DNA of 64,000 nt from CAG-791 sp000431495 (lineage in GTDB: Bacteria; Bacillota; Clostridia; Lachnospirales; Lachnospiraceae): NCBI GenBank assembly GCA_052117605.1, contig JBQKIT010000001.1, one strand, 5' to 3'. The notes under the pieces are model-generated. The model was not told the origin of the DNA and did not search any database. It was given only the letters and a program-made list of their open reading frames with translations. Positions 26,290 through 33,269 of this stretch are shown in pieces (position 1 is the stretch's first letter; each line of letters opens with the position of its first letter). The translations under genes and the position numbers were made by a program.

Positions 26290-26356
26290 ACAGCTCTGAA
26301 AACAGAGAAAACCTTTTACATTCCATCCTCAAAATAATAAGCAAGGAGGATGAATC

Positions 26357-26470
26357 ATGAAAAAGAGAATCTTTGTTGTTGCGGTGTGTGCATCGGTACT
26401 GTGCTGGATGCTGCGTCAGAAAACACGGAGATTTCAAACTGCTATATCGGGTGCGCAGGATCTGAGCTAA
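26357..26470 (+). pseudogene. Probable remnant of a small exported protein
   Basis: An ATG at 26357 with AAGGAGGATGAATC upstream opens a signal-peptide-like MKKRIFVVAVCASVL but the frame ends after 37 codons. The overlapping frame (26350-26547) continues more plausibly as DAASENTEISNCYIGCAGSE, so a single indel near 26400 may have broken it. Third gene in the decaying sigma operon. No family recognised. Confidence 0.4.
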
Positions 26471-26549
26471 ATTCGCTCGGAACCGAAACAGAAGAAAGCA
26501 GCAAACGAGACGGTGGCAGAACAGTGCTCAGGCATATCATTTATTGATG

Positions 26550-26578
26550 TTGCATTGATTCCCATAATCCTGCATAAT
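26550..26578 (+). promoter_or_regulatory. Candidate promoter for the second GMP synthetase gene
   Basis: TTGCAT (26550-26555) and CATAAT (26573-26578) are 17 bases apart. CATAATCCTG/CATAATCG is a short direct repeat in the same stretch. Predicted start is about 36 bases before the ATG. Confidence 0.4.
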
Positions 26579-26621
26579 CGTATTACTACTGGAGACAATA
26601 ACAATACGAGGGGGATTTCCA

Positions 26622-27611
26622 ATGAATGTTACCGAAATCAGACGTCCGGCTGACATGGAGAGAATCACGACACCGGAGCTTGCGCAGGCTTTTATTGAAG
26701 AGCAGATTTCACTGATCAAAGAGCAGGTGGGAGATAAGAAGGTGCTTCTTGCACTTTCCGGAGGAGTGGACTCCTCGGTTGTCGCAGCGCTTCTGATTAA
26801 GGCAATCGGGCAGCAGCTCGTCTGTGTTCATGTGAATCATGGCCTTCTTCGCAAGGGAGAGCCGGAGCAGGTAGTGGAAGTGTTCCGCAATCAGATGAAT
26901 GCAAATCTGATTTACGTGGATGCAACCGACCGTTTCCTTGATAAGCTGGCAGGCGTAGATGACCCTGAGACCAAGAGAAAGATCATCGGCGGCGAATTTA
27001 TAGAGGTGTTTGCGGAAGAGGCAAGAAAGCTGGAAGGAATTGAATTCCTTGCACAGGGGACAATCTGGCCGGATATTCTGGAATCCGAGGAAGGAATCAA
27101 GGCCCACCATAATGCAGGCGGACTCCCGGAGGACATGGCATTTGAGCTTGTTGAGCCGGTCAGAATTCTTTTCAAGGATGAGGTTCGCGTGGTCGGAGAC
27201 GCGCTTGGACTGCCCCATGGCATGGTGTATCGTCAGCCGTTCCCGGGACCGGGACTTGGCGTTCGCTGCCCAGGAGCCATTACACGTGATCGCCTGGAGG
27301 CTGTGCGTGAGTCCGATGCCATTCTTCGTGAGGAATTTGAGAAGAATGGTCTGGAAGGAAAGATCTGGCAGTACTTCACGGTTGTTCCGGATTTCCGATC
27401 AACCGGAATCAAGAACGGAAAGCGTGCGTTTGAATGGTGCTGCATCGTCCGTGCAGTGTGCACAACCGACGTTATGACGGCGACGGTTGCGGAAATCCCG
27501 CATGAGCTGATGGTACATATTACAGATCGTATTACCCATGAGGTTGCCGGAATCAATCGTGTACTTTATGATTTCACACCGAAGCCGACCGGAACGGTAG
27601 AGTTTGAATAA
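26622..27611 (+). CDS. Second GMP synthetase: ATP-pyrophosphatase subunit without glutaminase
   Basis: The 329 residues align with the C-terminal two thirds of GuaA: P-loop LSGGVDSS near residue 44, HHNAGGLPEDMAFELVEP, the QPFPGPGLGVRCPG block and the C-terminal PKPTGTVEFE. The class I glutaminase domain present in GuaA at 18566 is missing, as in archaeal two-subunit GMP synthetases. It may use free ammonia or a glutaminase encoded elsewhere. GAGGGGGATTTCC precedes the ATG. Sequence identity to the full-length copy is only moderate, so this is not a recent duplicate. Confidence 0.9.
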   Translation: MNVTEIRRPADMERITTPELAQAFIEEQISLIKEQVGDKKVLLALSGGVDSSVVAALLIKAIGQQLVCVHVNHGLLRKGEPEQVVEVFRNQMNANLIYVDATDRFLDKLAGVDDPETKRKIIGGEFIEVFAEEARKLEGIEFLAQGTIWPDILESEEGIKAHHNAGGLPEDMAFELVEPVRILFKDEVRVVGDALGLPHGMVYRQPFPGPGLGVRCPGAITRDRLEAVRESDAILREEFEKNGLEGKIWQYFTVVPDFRSTGIKNGKRAFEWCCIVRAVCTTDVMTATVAEIPHELMVHITDRITHEVAGINRVLYDFTPKPTGTVEFE

Positions 27612-27623
27612 GTCACCGGAAAA

Positions 27624-27665
27624 CCCCTGCAAAGCAGTTTCACAACTAGCTTTGCGGGGCCTTTT
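27624..27665 (+). terminator. Intrinsic terminator after the second GMP synthetase gene
   Basis: CCCCTGCAAAGC (27624-27635) pairs with GCTTTGCGGGG (27649-27659) with one bulged base, followed by CCTTTTAT. Confidence 0.75.
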
Positions 27666-27692
27666 ATATGAGGAGGTGAGCAAAACAAATCG

Positions 27693-27820
27693 ATGAAGGC
27701 ACTGCATTATACGGAGCACAGCCTGGCACATGTCGGTGTTGTGGCGCAGCGGCTTTGATTCTGGCGGACAAGTCGGATGTCAGAAGAAGAAATCTGATGT
27801 GAAGACACGTATGCACAAAA
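27693..27820 (+). pseudogene. Likely 5' remnant of an HD-domain phosphohydrolase gene
   Basis: An ATG at 27693 with AGGAGG upstream encodes 21 residues (TEHSLAHVGVVAQRL) that resemble the start of HD-domain hydrolases, then a stop. A different frame continues LILADKSDVRRRNLM before stopping. The gene would normally be several hundred bases longer; here only the start survives. Recognition rests on a short match and is tentative. Confidence 0.4.
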
Positions 27821-27847
27821 CGGAGATTGCATAAGGAGGAAAACGAA

Positions 27848-28474
27848 ATGGATAAGAACCGGTATCACAGAAATGAGCTTCTGGCACAGACGGTCATCAA
27901 GGGACTGGAATCCCGGAATATGACGGGATACTATGCGGCAGATAAGAACGAGGCACTTCAGAAGGCGCTGGAGCTGATTCCGGAGGGAAGCAGCATTACA
28001 ATGGGCGGCTGCATGAGTGCACAGGAAATTGGGCTTGTGGATGCTCTGCAGGAGGGAAATTATCACTTCCTGGATCGCGACAGGATGGAGCCGAGGGAAG
28101 CGCTTCTTGCAGCCTATGATGCAGATATTTTTCTTTCCAGCGTCAATGCGATGACAGACGATGGAATTCTGCTCAATATCGATGGAAATGCCAACCGGGT
28201 TTCCTGTATTGCCCAGGGGCCGCGCAAGGTGATCTTCCTTGTTGGGATGAACAAGGTCTGCAGTGACCTGGATGCTGCCATGAAGAGGGCCAGAAACGTA
28301 GCAGCACCCATCAATGCACAGCGGTTTGGACTGAATACGCCATGTTCGAAGACCGGGAAATGCTTCGACTGCAAATCACCGGATACCATCTGCTGTCAGT
28401 TCCTGATGACACGCTTCTCCAGACATAAGGATCGGATTCACGTGATTCTGGTGAACGATGACCTCGGATTTTAA
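27848..28474 (+). CDS. LUD-domain protein (LutC/YkgG-like)
   Basis: The 208 residues match the LUD (DUF162) family: SSITMGGCMSAQEIGLVDAL, DADIFLSSVNAMTDDGILLNIDGNANRVS and GPRKVIFLVGMNKV. A cysteine-rich C-terminus (TPCSKTGKCFDC...ICCQF) could bind metal or iron-sulfur. In lactate utilisation LutC works with LutA and LutB, but neither is nearby, so the reaction is unknown. The ATG at 27848 has AAGGAGGAAAACGA upstream; a weaker in-frame start lies 21 bases earlier. Confidence 0.85.
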   Translation: MDKNRYHRNELLAQTVIKGLESRNMTGYYAADKNEALQKALELIPEGSSITMGGCMSAQEIGLVDALQEGNYHFLDRDRMEPREALLAAYDADIFLSSVNAMTDDGILLNIDGNANRVSCIAQGPRKVIFLVGMNKVCSDLDAAMKRARNVAAPINAQRFGLNTPCSKTGKCFDCKSPDTICCQFLMTRFSRHKDRIHVILVNDDLGF

Positions 28475-28509
28475 ATTGAAAATCGATTTATGATAAACAG
28501 CGCAAATAA

Positions 28510-28545
28510 AAAAGCAGCGGGACTCGGAAGAGAACCGCTGCTTTT
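28510..28545. terminator. Bidirectional terminator between LUD and rubredoxin genes
   Basis: AAAAGCAGCGG (28510-28520) pairs perfectly with CCGCTGCTTTT (28535-28545). T-runs follow on both strands, as expected for two genes that converge on one terminator. Confidence 0.88.
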
Positions 28546-28568
28546 GTTCATGAAGCTGATTACGGAGG

Positions 28569-28730
28569 TTATTCTACGGGAGAGAAATCGTCCTTGCCAA
28601 CACCGCAGAGCGGACATACCCAGTCATCCGGAAGAGCTTCAAAAGCAGTTCCGGGAGCAATTCCGCTGTCAGGATCACCGATTTCCGGATCGTAAACATA
28701 ACCACATACATTGCAAACATATTTTTTCAT
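28569..28730 (-). CDS. Rubredoxin
   Basis: A 53-residue rubredoxin on the minus strand. It starts MKKYVCNVCGYVYDPEIGD and ends WVCPLCGVGKDDFSPVE, with the two CxxC(G) pairs (VCNVCG and VCPLCG) that bind one iron. The length and the conserved Tyr, Trp and Phe positions are typical. AAAGGAG lies 8 bases before the ATG. It carries electrons in anaerobes, often to oxygen- or peroxide-detoxifying enzymes; no partner is adjacent. The gene is shorter than common ORF-size cut-offs. Confidence 0.95.
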   Translation of the reverse strand: MKKYVCNVCGYVYDPEIGDPDSGIAPGTAFEALPDDWVCPLCGVGKDDFSPVE

Positions 28731-28790
28731 CACAGGACTCCTTTCAAAGTGTCAGAAAGAAAATGCATTTGTTGTTTTACTTATGATTAA

Positions 28791-28796
28791 ATTATA
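28791..28796 (-). promoter_or_regulatory. Consensus -10 box upstream of rubredoxin
   Basis: TATAAT on the minus strand (28796-28791), 61 bases before the ATG. No good -35 at 16-18 bases. Confidence 0.4.
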
Positions 28797-28849
28797 CTGC
28801 GCGGCAGAAGCAAAAGATGTAACGAATGTTACAAACTGACGTTATAAGG

Positions 28850-29629
28850 TCAGATGCGGTCTGGTTGCGAAGAAAGGGACTGCAGATACCTACCGGTATT
28901 GGTTCCTGCTTCCTCGCCGGCAAGATTGTAACCCTCCTGAAGATAATGGAAGGTGTCCTTCATCAGGCCCTTTGCGGCAAAAGAGGCGAAGCACCGGCTT
29001 ACGAGAATGACATCCGGATCTTCTCTGGCAAGCTTCTCCTGCATTTCCTGAATCGGAACATAGAGCGCCGGAAGATCCCGGTGATTGCCAATCCGAATCA
29101 GGAAGCAGCGGGTCAGTCCGCATTCCTCCCGGAAGGAGGAGAGCATATCACGCGTTTTCCGGTAGTAAACTTCCGGATCTGTGTGCAGATCTCCGTCGGT
29201 ACAGCCCTGACACCAGACCATGCTGCGGTGCCGGACGTTAATATGGTGGTTCTGGAGCCAGATCAGACACTGTCTGGTACGGGATGCGGCATCGGAATAA
29301 AAGGAAGAACCGGGAGCCCATTCCGCAATGGAGGAGCCGCCTTTGGAAGCAGATACACCGACAATGGGGACCCCGGTCTGCTGATAACAGGAATTCACAA
29401 AGGCAGAAACCAGAGAGCCGGTTTTCATACCGGGCTCGTAAATTCCGGAGAGAAGATTCTCGTCCTTTCCGAATGGCTCCGTGATGGGATGAAGCGTGGA
29501 TGGATCTGTAATGGCCCGGAATTCATAGCCGTGCCCCTGAGGGACCGTCGGAGCCTGTTCTGCGATTCCCCGCCCGGCCATATTGCTTTGCCCCATGAAT
29601 GCGAAAAAATCAACTTCATATAAAAGCAT
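28850..29629 (-). CDS. SGNH-type carbohydrate acetyl esterase (SASA/DUF303-like)
   Basis: The 259 residues contain FMGQSNMAGRG, the nucleophile-serine motif of this family near residue 14, KGGSSIAEW, a WCQGCTDG block and a C-terminal DTFHYLQEGYNLAGEE with a catalytic-type Asp/His pair. Members remove acetyl groups from xylan or sialic acid. The middle block is usually WHQGESD; here Cys and Cys-Thr replace His and Glu-Ser. No signal peptide is visible, so the enzyme is probably cytoplasmic. AGGAGC precedes the ATG, 20 bases after the end of the upstream lipoprotein gene, which implies cotranscription. Confidence 0.8.
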   Translation of the reverse strand: MLLYEVDFFAFMGQSNMAGRGIAEQAPTVPQGHGYEFRAITDPSTLHPITEPFGKDENLLSGIYEPGMKTGSLVSAFVNSCYQQTGVPIVGVSASKGGSSIAEWAPGSSFYSDAASRTRQCLIWLQNHHINVRHRSMVWCQGCTDGDLHTDPEVYYRKTRDMLSSFREECGLTRCFLIRIGNHRDLPALYVPIQEMQEKLAREDPDVILVSRCFASFAAKGLMKDTFHYLQEGYNLAGEEAGTNTGRYLQSLSSQPDRI

Positions 29630-29649
29630 GGAAAGCTCCTCAAGAGTCT

Positions 29650-31434
29650 CTATCCTGCATATATGATTCCCTGGAACAGAGTATCCTCATCGGTGCCGTT
29701 AATCTTCGAAGGAAATTGACTTGCGTCAATTTTGATCCGGTAGATCTCCGCATCATAGTCAGGCATCACCGGCTGGTTTAACAGATAGTAGCGCCAGTCG
29801 CTTTCACCCTGCGGAGTAACACAGGAGTTGTCAACGATCTGCAGATCACAGATGGATGCGTTGTCTGTGCGGAGCAAACGAAGATAGCTGCCCTTGGGAA
29901 TCGTACCGTTTCCAATTACATTTCCTTCCTTATCGGCGAGAGAGCATGGAATGTCCTGCAGTGCTCTGACCGCGCGGGAGGCAGAGGAGAAGAAGTAAAG
30001 CTCCTCCGGGACGGGGTAGCCGTCTTTCCCCACGGAATATGCACGGTACACGGTGCCGGTTCCGAAAAGATCTGTCCGCTTCCCGAGGTGGAAATGCGAA
30101 GGGTCTGTGAAGGCCATCTTCCGGGAGCTGGACCAGGACCTCCGGTCGTTTTCTCCCTCATTCCACCAGATGGAGTATTCATCAGGAACCGAGAGATTCT
30201 GCCCGCGGCTCCGGTCGCAGGAGGCATTGACTGCGTTCACGACAAAGAGCTGTATGTAATCGCTTTCCTGGTGAGTAAAGGTGTAGATATAGTAAGAATC
30301 ATCTGTGCAGACGAGATAAGCATCTGCAGAAAAGGCATAGTCGGTAACCATCACCTTTTCTCCGTCAATCTCTACAATAATCTTATATTCATAACCATCT
30401 TCCCCATTGTCCTCAAAGGACACAACAATTTCTTCTGCGACGCCGTCGTGATTCACATCTGCATATATCTCACCGTTAATCGGCACCACATATCCCGCAT
30501 CGCTGATTTCCGTATAATAGGGATCAAATACAGTTTCATCCTCATCGAATCGGATCCGGACCTCGGGTGCGCCCATGACATAGGGGCCAAGCGTATAGAG
30601 TCCGAAATACACCGTCACCGCTTCATTGTCAATGGTCCAGAATATGGAAGAATCTGACAGATCCATATCCTTGACATAATGATCCAGATCGACGCCAACC
30701 ATTTCGGCAACCTTCTGGTTCTGGCTTTGGAAATTTCGCAGGAGAAGCTTCTTGAAGCGAGCCGGATCCTTCAGGACGTCGGAAAGGACAAGCTCCTTTC
30801 CTGTTGCGGAATCGAAGTTCTGTCCGACGGTACCGTATACTCCGTGTGCCCCGCCCAGATACATGCTGCTGTCCGAGCGGACGCTGACAACGCGGGAATC
30901 GGCTCTGAGAACCGTTCCCTTTCTGGATGAATCCATTCCGTTTGGAATCAGGTCGGTACCGACTTCCGCTGCATACTCGTTGAAGTCTTTCTCGAGCATG
31001 GCAATTTCTTCGCGGTCTTTCTCAGCCGCAGCCTGCATTCTGTCCTGCAGTGCGTCCGAAAGCTCCGGGTACGCAGCTTCGTCTTCCGGAGCAACCAATA
31101 TGGAAAATGTACTATAGAAGAGCTCCTGTGCATAGGTGTCGGGATTCCACTGGTTCATGTCCCTCTCAAGAAGGGCAATATGGATCGGTGTAACGGGAGG
31201 AGCCTTCCGCGGTTCTTCCGGAGCAGTCCCGGTGTCATCTCCGGAAGCTTCGTGTTCGCTTTCCAAGCTGCTGGAGGAAGCGGTTTCTCCGGGCTCCTCT
31301 GCCGCAGAGACAGATGTCTCCTGTGCGGAATTTTCTGCAGAGGAGTCGGCTGTATCGCCGCTTTTCCCGCAGGCAGAAAGCATCAACAGGACGGATCCGG
31401 CTGTCAGCAGGACGGGTAGGATTCGTTTCTTCAT
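29650..31434 (-). CDS. Secreted lipoprotein with DUF4163/DUF3298 (RsiV-like) domain
   Basis: The 594 residues start with a lipoprotein signal (LSAC, Cys22) and a Ser/Glu-rich linker to about residue 75. The middle (about 80-320) has the paired-domain layout seen in RsiV and related lysozyme-inhibitor proteins (HIALLERDMNQWN, SMYLGGAHGVYGTVGQNFDSATGKELVLSDVL). A later EF-hand-like ADVNHDGVAEE segment suggests calcium. It is a surface or extracellular protein of unknown role. AAAGGAG precedes the ATG, and the esterase gene follows in the same direction. Confidence 0.75.
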   Translation of the reverse strand: MKKRILPVLLTAGSVLLMLSACGKSGDTADSSAENSAQETSVSAAEEPGETASSSSLESEHEASGDDTGTAPEEPRKAPPVTPIHIALLERDMNQWNPDTYAQELFYSTFSILVAPEDEAAYPELSDALQDRMQAAAEKDREEIAMLEKDFNEYAAEVGTDLIPNGMDSSRKGTVLRADSRVVSVRSDSSMYLGGAHGVYGTVGQNFDSATGKELVLSDVLKDPARFKKLLLRNFQSQNQKVAEMVGVDLDHYVKDMDLSDSSIFWTIDNEAVTVYFGLYTLGPYVMGAPEVRIRFDEDETVFDPYYTEISDAGYVVPINGEIYADVNHDGVAEEIVVSFEDNGEDGYEYKIIVEIDGEKVMVTDYAFSADAYLVCTDDSYYIYTFTHQESDYIQLFVVNAVNASCDRSRGQNLSVPDEYSIWWNEGENDRRSWSSSRKMAFTDPSHFHLGKRTDLFGTGTVYRAYSVGKDGYPVPEELYFFSSASRAVRALQDIPCSLADKEGNVIGNGTIPKGSYLRLLRTDNASICDLQIVDNSCVTPQGESDWRYYLLNQPVMPDYDAEIYRIKIDASQFPSKINGTDEDTLFQGIIYAG

Positions 31435-31602
31435 AGGGGTTCTCCTTTCTTCGGCTTTTCTCTCTCTATCATGTCATGAATAAGAAGACATCTCAATGAA
31501 TTTGTGTATCCTTACGAAAAAGCGAAAAGAAAACAGGCCATACCAGAAGGATGGAAAAACAAAATGCACATAACAATCGGAGAGAATTCGTGATGTATAT
31601 TC

Positions 31603-31608
31603 ATTATA
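31603..31608 (-). promoter_or_regulatory. Consensus -10 in the 318-base divergent intergenic region
   Basis: The region 31435-31752 separates the minus-strand lipoprotein-esterase unit from the plus-strand galactose ABC locus. It is AT-rich and has no gene. A perfect TATAAT on the minus strand (31608-31603) is the best promoter element, about 170 bases before the lipoprotein start. For the plus strand only weak candidates near 31648-31658 were seen. Confidence 0.35.
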
Positions 31609-31752
31609 CCTAACAAAATCATGAAATTTTCTAGAATTCCCTAAAAATATTCTATAAAAAAACAACCCCTCCGGTTTTATCATTGTTTTTGTCGACAGGG
31701 GGAAAGTCAAAGAGATTTTCCGATGACGCATACTCAGGAGGGTAAAGATATT

Positions 31753-33084
31753 ATGAACAAGAAACGCGTAATTTCCATCGTGACTGCAGCGATCCTTGCT
31801 GCAACACTCGCAGGATGCGGCTCATCAAATTCCAGCCAGCCTGCAGCTTCCACGGAAGCTGCAACCGAGGCAGCAGCGGAGACAGAGGCAGCTACAGAAG
31901 AAGCAGCTCCGTCCGACGGACCGGTAGCAAATGCTGACAAGCCGGTAGCATGGTTCAACAGACAGCCTTCGAACTCCACAACCGGTGAGCTGGATATGAC
32001 GGCTCTGAATTTCAACAAGGACACCTATTATGTAGGCTTCAATGCAAATCAGGGTGCTGAGCTGCAGGGCCAGATGATCGCTGATTATATCGAGGCTCAT
32101 ATCGATGAGATCGACCGCAACGGCGACGGCGTAATCGGATACGTTCTGGCAATCGGCGACATCGGACACAACGATTCCATCGCTCGTACCCGCGGCGTTC
32201 GTAAGGCTCTTGGAACCGGCGTTGAGAAGGACGGCGAAATTGATCCCAGCCCGATCGGAACCAACACAGACGGCTCCGCAACCAGTGTTCAGGACGGCAA
32301 GCTGACCATCGGCGGCAAGGAATACACCGTTCGCGAGCTTGCTTCTCAGGAAATGAAGAACTCCGCAGGAGCTACCTGGGACGCAGCTACTGCAGGAAAC
32401 GCAATCTCCACATGGGCAGCTTCCTTTGGCGATCAGATCGACGTCATCGCATCGAACAACGACGGCATGGGCATGTCGATGTTCAACGGCTGGTCCAAGG
32501 CTGAGAAGGTTCCTACCTTCGGATACGATGCTAACTCCGATGCAGTTGCAGCCATCGCTGAGGGCTATGGCGGAACCATTTCCCAGCACGCTGACGTTCA
32601 GGCTTACCTGACACTTCGTGTCGTTCGCAACTGCCTGGATGGCGTAGACATCGATACCGGTATCGGCACTGCGGATGCAGCAGGCAACGTTCTGACCGAT
32701 GATGTATATGAGTACAATGCAGACCAGAGATCCTATTACGCTCTGAACGTAGCAGTTACTGCAGATAATTACAGCGACTATCTGGATTCCACAGTAACCT
32801 ATGCACCGGTTTCCAACCAGCTGGATACTGCAAGCTCTCCGTCCAAGAAGGTATGGCTTGATATTTACAACGCTTCGGATAACTTCCTGAGCTCCACCTA
32901 TCAGCCGCTTCTTCAGAATTACGATGATCTGCTGAACCTTGAAGTTGATTACATCGGCGGCGATGGTCAGACAGAGTCCAACATTACCAACAGACTTGGA
33001 AATCCTTCCGAGTACGATGCATTCTGCATCAACATGGTTAAGACGGATAACGCAGCTTCCTACACATCACTGCTCAGCCAGTAA
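31753..33084 (+). CDS. Galactose/glucose-binding lipoprotein, apparent circular permutation of MglB
   Basis: A 443-residue lipoprotein (LAGC, Cys22) with an Ala/Thr/Glu linker to about residue 60. The mature part begins at KPVAWFNRQPS (residues 63-73), which in MglB is internal (FFNKEPS). It then runs YYVGFNANQGAELQG, a calcium-type loop DRNGDGVIG, GHNDSIART, ATWDAAT, SNNDGMG and FGYDANSD in the family order. The last 82 residues (KKVWLDIYNASDNF...AFCINMVKTDNAASY) match the usual MglB N-terminus. Sugar-contact positions of the family (Asp/Phe, Asn, His-Asp-Arg, Trp, Asn, Asp) are kept. AGGAGGG precedes the ATG at 31753. It leads the ABC operon. Confidence 0.85.
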   Translation: MNKKRVISIVTAAILAATLAGCGSSNSSQPAASTEAATEAAAETEAATEEAAPSDGPVANADKPVAWFNRQPSNSTTGELDMTALNFNKDTYYVGFNANQGAELQGQMIADYIEAHIDEIDRNGDGVIGYVLAIGDIGHNDSIARTRGVRKALGTGVEKDGEIDPSPIGTNTDGSATSVQDGKLTIGGKEYTVRELASQEMKNSAGATWDAATAGNAISTWAASFGDQIDVIASNNDGMGMSMFNGWSKAEKVPTFGYDANSDAVAAIAEGYGGTISQHADVQAYLTLRVVRNCLDGVDIDTGIGTADAAGNVLTDDVYEYNADQRSYYALNVAVTADNYSDYLDSTVTYAPVSNQLDTASSPSKKVWLDIYNASDNFLSSTYQPLLQNYDDLLNLEVDYIGGDGQTESNITNRLGNPSEYDAFCINMVKTDNAASYTSLLSQ

Positions 33085-33139
33085 GATGAGTTTCATCTGA
33101 TCACAAAAATGCATCAGAGAAATCCGTAAGCAGGTAGAA

Positions 33140-33171
33140 GAGCTGTCAGGAAGATCTCTTCCTGACAGCTC
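33140..33171 (+). terminator. 15-bp perfect stem between binding-protein and ATPase genes
   Basis: GAGCTGTCAGGAAGA (33140-33154) and TCTTCCTGACAGCTC (33157-33171) are perfect reverse complements with a 2-base gap, followed by CTTTCTGG. The position, directly after the binding-protein gene and before the ATPase, matches operons in which a stem stabilises the upstream message or stops most polymerases so the binding protein is made in excess. Confidence 0.6.
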
Positions 33172-33269
33172 CTTTCTGGTGATAGCTGGTTCAGCTTAAG
33201 ATGCGCGCAAAGGTGCGGATGTGAAGCTGCAGCAGCTATCAGGAATCAATGAAACAGGGGTAATAAGCA

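Noticed and set aside
20117..26621. A prophage or integrated element
   Set aside because: No integrase, phage structural gene, transposase or tRNA end was found; only the toxin-antitoxin, regulator and AT-rich segments point to transfer.
18566..27611. The two GMP synthetase genes as recent duplicates whose recombination created the accessory island
   Set aside because: Their nucleotide sequences differ widely even in the P-loop region, and one lacks the glutaminase domain. They do not form long direct repeats.
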